64,000 nt of DNA from Pristionchus mayeri (lineage: Eukaryota > Nematoda > Chromadorea > Rhabditida > Neodiplogasteridae), in the NCBI GenBank assembly GCA_036245805.1, contig BTRK01000005.1, positions 18,638,984 to 18,702,983 on the forward strand, read 5' to 3'. How positions within the stretch are numbered: the stretch's first letter is position 1; each line of letters begins with the position of its first letter. Position numbers and translations under genes: made by a program. The notes beneath the pieces are model-generated. The model ran no database searches, was not told where the DNA came from, and saw only the letters and a program-made list of their open reading frames with translations. Of the stretch, positions 58,451 to 64,000 are shown one piece after another.

Positions 58451-61400
58451 TCATAGGCACTGGGTGCAGAGTTCCCTCTGGTCGGGGAGGAAGTCCCTGC
58501 AGGGGCAGAGTCGAACAGTGCCTGCCAGGGAGGAAGAGCAGGAGAAGAGCAACGCCTTCTCTTGCAGAGTACATCTGCCATGAGGGGGGTGAGGGGAGAT
58601 GGGAGTGGAATGACTCCCTTCTTCTTTATCTCGATCTCTAATTGATTAGCCCAACATTATCCTCATCCCAACATTAGCAGTGATCTACCTGGAGGGGGCG
58701 ACGATGGAGGGGGCAGTTCCCACTCGTTCGCATCCCATTTCCTTCTCCAGTTTCTCCCTTCTGTTCACCAATGGAAAGAGGGCGGAGTCACATCGAAGAC
58801 CCGCTGCAGCACACGTCGTCTCGCACGATGCACCCTCTGCAGACACGACCATTTCATCCCTATTATTTTCACTCCATACTCTCTCATGTGGATAATACTC
58901 GAAGTTGTATGCCTCAAATACAGTCTGTTCTGAACGTATTCAATGTGGTTTCCACGTTGCGATTAATTAGATTTGAAAATATAGATCGTGGATAAAGTAA
59001 AGTGTCCGACACTTCTCTGTATTTGACAGAGCCCTCAGTTCATTCACATTCCTCGCCTACACTCCCCCTAAATTTAGAAGGGGAGGGGGCAATGATTATC
59101 CAAGTCTCTCACCCTCGCCAATCCTCTCTCTGAGGGCGGAAGGGGGTGGCCAGGAGGGCAGCTGCTCGCAAGTGTTCAGTCGGTCGACCATCAGGGAGAC
59201 TCGCAGCACCATCCCCGCTGCAGTCAACTCGGAGGGGAGACGAGGCTGCGAGAGAAGGAATTATAGACAAAATGAGATAAAATTATAGCATTCACGAACG
59301 TTTGCACCGATGCATAAGTGATGTATGCAGCACATTTTCTCTGGATGAGTAAGGCAATAAATATGCCACAAACTGCCAATCGATTCCCTAATTTTCCATG
59401 CATTCACCAATTGATGATGACACAGAGGCTCTGCAGTCAAATCAATCAATAAATCGAATCCTCACCGTGACCTCGCTGAGCATGGCCCTCTCGAGGGCGT
59501 CCTTGAGTGCAGTCTTGTTCTGGGTGTCTACAGTGATCACCCATGGCTCGCCCATCTCCTCCAGGTACGGACACTGAGAACTCAGCTGAAAGCACTCTGT
59601 TAGATCAACTATAAGTCGTATTCGAGCAACTCCATTTTTTCAGTTAATTCCCGATAGAACGAGAAATTCATGAAATCGTGGAGATCAAGAGAACGACTGT
59701 CTCACCGTCCTGAGCGTAGGTTTCTCGGCGAAGAACTTGTGAGTGAGTCGTCCCTTGGGTGGAATGAATCGTGGATTGATGAAGATGGCCCCGTGGGCGA
59801 CTGCTTCCAGAGGGGCTGGACCTTCGAAGGGAAAACCGAGACCAAGGAAGACACGCACCTGCAAGAGGAAAGAGAGATTACCAATGCGGAGTGCAAAGAA
59901 CAATTGTACGGATTGAGAAGAGGGGTAAAAAATATGAATTCCTCCTAACACGGCCCGTTAAACAGTGAAAAAAGAGTCCGGTCAGACAACCGCGTTGCTT
60001 CCGTGACGTATGTAATTTTAGGCTGTCTATTTTCCGGCCTGGCTCTGGGTTTTTTTCAACGGCGGGATTGAGTTAATTGTCTTTCTTTTGTTAATTACTA
60101 TATTAATTTGTCATACTAGCAGAAATGTTGACCGCTATCGTTGCCGCCAACAGCTCATAGGTAGCAAGCAAATTATCTCTATTTCAAATGTTATCACCGA
60201 TTTTGCAACTTCGCTTTTTTTCTGCTGAAATTCACTTGTTTTGATCTTTATTGAATCTGTAGTTGAGACTAATTTTTATTACTAGCAGAAATCAGTTACT
60301 ACATACATCTAAGCTTGTATTGATGTAAAAGTGGCGCTCTCAACTATATTAATTTAAAAGTTATCACGTTTCGCGCGTGTGTATGTCGTTGAATTTTCAT
60401 TGAGTTTGTCGTAGACTTCGATCTGCCTTGAACGTATACTTTCTTGAATCAATTTATTTAAGCAGAAAGAAGGCACTACATCCATTTAAGCTCCCGTTGC
60501 CATAGTATTGGCACTCTCATCTATACACATTTAAAAGTTATCACGTTTCGCGCATGAACATTTCGTGAATTTAAACGAGTTTCTAATAGACTTTGAGATT
60601 ACCTGAACGTATTTCTTCTTCAATGCTTATATATAAGAACATATAACTTCAACAACCCTGGTTCGAATCATAACTACAGACACAATAGCTTCTTTCCAAG
60701 AGCGGCAAGGCTTTTAGTAAATACCGAGAATGAAACCAGTTCCCCTGAGTAGATCCAGTCATTAACTATTGATTCTCATCGTCATGAATTTTCCTGTTCT
60801 ATTTTAAATGTTATCTCACGTTATTTCGTACGAAATAGCATAAATATATATATATATATATATATTTTAATTGCCATTTAATCAGAAATTTCTCGTTGTA
60901 GACCGGGTTCACATGGCTCCCGTCAAGCGAGGGAAGAGGAGAGCACGCGAGCGAGAGCGTCGGAAGGCGTGAGTATTTATTTATTTAGAGATAGATTTAG
61001 CTACTAGGGAATTCGGTCAACGATATGTATTGTGTTACTATATTGTATTTGTGTTTAATGTTTGCTTTTCAGGTCAGGCCCCGATGAAGCGATGGATGTC
61101 GACGACGAGGCAGCGGTCGTCTTTGAGGAGGAGGAGGAAGAGGCAGGCAAGTTTCCTTATCGATCAGCAATGGACTACGTCGATGGAGCGGATAGCGATA
61201 CCAGGAAAAGTCTCGAAATAGAAGTATCATCACTCAGAAATGAGAGGTCGATTCTTCTCGAGTGCTTGGATCGGTTAGCAGATGCTCTAGGACTAGACCA
61301 TAGTTACTCTAGCGGAACCACTCGAGAGAGAGGGGATGCTATTGTAAATGGTGTGCACGGACTGCAGCGCGAGTTGCAAGATGTGCGCGCCAGAGAGTGC

Positions 61401-64000
61401 GTACTCAAGCGGGAACTTGAGGAAGCTATTACCGGTGAACGTGAGCTCTCGCGCAAGCTTGAGATTGCGATTTCTAGTAATAGTGGAGTCCCGCGAATGC
61501 TTGAGGAAGCGCACGATGACGTTCGAGGATTCGAGAGAAATCTCGAGGAAGCGACTGACCGTGAGTGCGGACGCTTATGCTGGAAGATGCGCGATCGAAC
61601 GGATCAATTCCGAACTAATTGAGTCGCTGGTTGTGTGTAACTCCAGTCTTATCAATTCGCTCGGAAATGAGAAGTTCAAGAGTGATCAACTGGAAAAGGA
61701 GATTTCTCACGCAAATGCGGAGTACACAAGGCCGTTCGATGATTGCCAGAAGTCAGCGAGATTCGAACGGTTGAACGTGGCTACGAAATCGGTCGATCGC
61801 GTCGTTGGTTCAGTGTCGGATCAGGAGACAAAGCTGAGAAACCGCATGGCAGTTCATCGAGGACTCCGGTCCAGGTGTGGTGTGGTGAAGCCATCCGATA
61901 TCATGCGCATGTCACCTGAGAAGACACTGACGATGCAAGTGATGGTCGGCTTATCCGATTCTGCTCTTGAGAGAATGCGATCTTTCGTGGAAAAGGAAAA
62001 TCTCAATTTTCTCTCTCCACAGGCGAAGCTTCGAAAGCTTAAAGCCGAGCTGTGGGACAAAGAGCAGTGGATTTGCTCAAGAGACAAGAATGGATCGATG
62101 GTATCTCAGCAGCTGAGAGACCTTCGAGCTACTCTTGTCGACCGTGTGAAAGACCAGTTCGATAAGGGATTGGTCGATCTCGATGGTGCATTTGGTGGCT
62201 CCCTTTGGTTCTGTCTTATCGGAGACAAAGGAAGTACCACCACGAAGCTTGCTATTGAGATTGGCAATATTCCTCAATCGAATAGTGTCGACAATCTCAC
62301 ACTGATCGGGCGCTATGTTGGAGGCGACGATTACAAGGGCATGAAGGAGCACCTGTCTCGGGTCATTTCCCAGGTGAACGATCTGTGTGCCCATCCTGTC
62401 ATCGAGTTCGAGGATAAGGATGGGAACAAACAGTCGATCCCTGTGTTGATGTTCCTGACGGGCGACTACAAGTTCCTGTGTAGTGTCCTCGGACATAGCG
62501 GACAGTCGTGCAGTTTCAATTGCATCTTCTGCACCCGCAAGACTGCCCAGCAAGGTCCAGATCATGTGACGATCGGTGATGCCTTACTCATGTCGAGAGA
62601 CGAGAAGGCAGCGCTGAGGAAGTGGGATGCATATGTGAATCCGGCAATGAGTGTTGATCTCGAGCCTCTATTCGATATTCCTATCACACATGTCATCCCT
62701 CCGTCTCTCCACATTTTCATGGGATTGATTAATCCGTTCATGGATGCGTTGGAAGACGAGCTTCTTCAGCGTGACCTTGCTCAAGGAGGCTTTCAGTCGC
62801 TTGACGACAAGAAGTCGGCTGAGAATGAGCCGGCATCTATGAGAGAAAACCTGGACAGACTGAAGGCGTTCCATGAGAGCCTACAGTCAGAGCTTGGTTG
62901 GTGCTCTAAGGCGCTGGTCGTCCTGAATGAATTCAAGGATGGCAAGCTCAACGCTCGTTGTGCGGCTGGTGACGCAGTAACTCGATGCCATGAGTACTGT
63001 CTCTTGAGATCGAAGACTCTGTCTCCCGTGCCCACTGATATGAAGCGCGTGATCACGTGCACAACATGCAAGGGACGATTCCATCTGTTCTGTTGCGGTG
63101 CATACAGTCAGTTTTACCGTGACATGGCTCTATCAGTGAATTACGAGATTCGATGCCAGATGCGCCCACAGTGTCTCGGTGACAATGTCGATCCGGATAC
63201 TGACGTGCTCGATGACCGCATTTCCGTTGCACAGCAACAGGTGGATGCCTTCACTGCACTGGTCGCTGAGAAAGCCAAGGATGTGTCCGAGTGCGAAGCC
63301 AAGATCGCTACTCTGAAGGAGATTATCCTGAGGAACAGTGGTCCAAACACACGCGCACTGGAGGCTGTGTACAAGCAATTGGGAGTGACACGGAAGAAGT
63401 ATTTCAACCAGTTCACTGGCAATGATGTGCACAACCTTCTGCATAAAGACGCACCAAGGTTGCTGTGGGCTCTCAGTAGCAACCCCAAGCGGGAAGCGTA
63501 CAGAGATGCCATGGAAGCACTGGGGGCACTGCAGAGTGCAGCAAAGGCTCAGTTCCTGACTGATATCGAGATCGCACAGTTCGATGCGAATGTGCTCAGG
63601 TTCAGGAAAGCCTTGGCTGTTGCAGATGCCTCATTCAGTGTGACTCCTAAGGCGCATATGCTCCTTCGCAACGTGAGCGAATTCCTGCACCAGTTCAAAA
63701 CCTGGGGCAAGATGAGTGAGCAGCCCATCGAGGCATTGCATGCACTCATCAATAAAATCGAGCCACGTTTCCACGCAGTGAAATGCGAGGAGCATAAGTG
63801 GTTGCTGATCACTAGGGAGCTTACCATCCGCACCTCTCTCAAACAGAATACTGTAGATAATCTTTGGTAAATTCACTAATGGCAAATTCCATCTTCCATC
63901 ATATAATTCCATCATATAAGCTTGTCATCCTAGTCATATAATTATTGCTAAAAAAACTCTTTACAGATCGCCCCTCTCCTCCATCCACGAGCGACAGTTC
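58451..64000 (-). CDS. gly-2: MGAT5-type beta-1,6-N-acetylglucosaminyltransferase (GLY-2-like), C-terminal part
   Basis: The last five exons are clear, ending at TGA 58451-58453. Exon 59706-59858 reads VRVFLGLGFPFEGPAPLEAV then FINPRFIPPKGRLTHKFFAE and KPTLR. The next reads SSQCPYLEEMGEPWVITVDT. Further exons give MVLRVSLMVDRLNTCEQLPS then WPPPSALRERIGE, and EGASCETTCAAAGLRCDSAL then FPLVNRREKLEKEMGCE. The last exon ends TVRLCPCRDFLPDQRELCTQ CL. These are the donor-binding half and Cys-rich tail of Golgi MGAT5, which adds the beta-1,6 branch to N-glycans. A possible further exon at 63965-64000 (ELSLVDGGEGRS, phase 0) would make the intron 59859-63964 about 4.1 kb; it contains an antisense transposon gene. 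N-terminal exons lie beyond the window. Confidence 0.85.
60120..60570. repeat. degenerate direct repeats of about 175 bp
   Basis: Three copies start GCAGAAA near 60120, 60291 and 60461. Copies 2 and 3 share CTACAT.CAT.TAAGCT and TTTAAAAGTTATCACGTTTC then GCGC. They lie in the left flank of the transposon gene and may be its subterminal region. Confidence 0.6.
60645..60866 (+). mobile_element. 222-bp 3' fragment of the LINE at 49480-51310
   Basis: Nearly identical to 51062-51310, starting AACTTCAACAACCCTGGTTC and ending in a TA run, but lacking 25 nt near the stop codon (between TAGATCC and AGTC). It is a severely 5'-truncated insertion. Confidence 0.85.
60913..63870 (+). mobile_element. DNA-transposon-like gene: coiled-coil N terminus, GDKG/GDYKFL motifs, PHD-like Cys/His cluster
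   Basis: Exon 1 (60913-60968) encodes a basic start (MAPVKRGKRRARERERRKA). Exon 2 opens at 61073 with an acidic patch and a long coiled coil (SLRNERSILLECLDRLADAL, LQRELQDVRARECVLKRELE). Its frame stops at 61622, while the frame ending at 63870 carries the rest from about 61560, so a frameshift lies between. In that 840-codon frame: GDKGSTTTKL (residue 292 on), GDYKFLCSVLGHSG (372 on), CSFNCIFC (388 on), a Cys/His cluster at C547, C551, C571, C574, H579, C582, C603 and C609, then TPKAHMLLRNVSEFL (766 on) and EQPIEALH (791 on). Invariant-looking D293, D373 and E795 could be a DDE triad. I do not recognise the named superfamily. It lies antisense within the MGAT5-type intron. Confidence 0.65.

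Overview
The window is nuclear DNA from a nematode. The evidence is intron size (mostly 40-110 nt, GT..AG), gene content (C-type lectin genes with a CUB domain, an F-box/FTH-like gene, an ankyrin-LEM-GIY-YIG nuclease of the LEM-3 type) and the repeat set (BEL/Pao, non-LTR elements, mariner-like ends, many fold-back elements). A rhabditid or diplogastrid is my inference; I cannot name the species. No prokaryotic features, CRISPR arrays or rRNA genes were seen. All exon models were built by eye from splice sites and reading frame.

Layout. 1-0.4 kb: 3' end of an unrecognised + strand gene. 0.9-8.3 kb: two tandem - strand clec paralogs (two CTLDs plus CUB). The downstream copy carries two nonsense codons and is a pseudogene. 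Between the copies sits a mariner-ended element containing a nested palindrome. 8.6-26.2 kb: a complete - strand gene of unknown function (21657-26199) and a truncated duplicate of its 3' half (8777-9854 plus 14137-14248). The duplicate is split by a decayed BEL/Pao element. Between the two lie a fold-back element with a tRNA-like core, a gutted non-LTR element, an FTH-like gene, a tRNA-like pseudogene and another fold-back element. Intron 1 of the complete gene is almost entirely a 2.2 kb palindrome flanked by TTAA.

26.5-51.7 kb is a dense run of seven - strand genes: a small secreted coiled-coil protein, an LDLR-like secreted protein, a single-pass membrane protein, an unknown gene, a TTC14-like S1/TPR protein, COX7C, and a LEM-3/ANKLE1-like nuclease gene. 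The last spans 11.7 kb because two introns (about 4.0 and 3.6 kb) are filled with kilobase palindromes and a LINE. 51.8-56.7 kb has no gene I can support. 56.8-57.5 kb is a + strand tandem-WW gene like the N terminus of Vilse/ARHGAP39. 58.5 kb to the right edge is the 3' part of an MGAT5-type (GLY-2-like) gene on the - strand. Its about 4.1 kb intron holds an antisense DNA-transposon gene of unusual architecture.

The most notable theme is kilobase-scale, nested, near-perfect inverted repeats placed within transcribed introns, sharing end motifs across several copies. If transcribed with the host genes they would form long hairpin RNAs. Other points of interest are a six-unit array of perfect small hairpins in the leader of the BEL/Pao element and the transposase-like protein with a coiled-coil N terminus and a PHD-like cysteine/histidine cluster.
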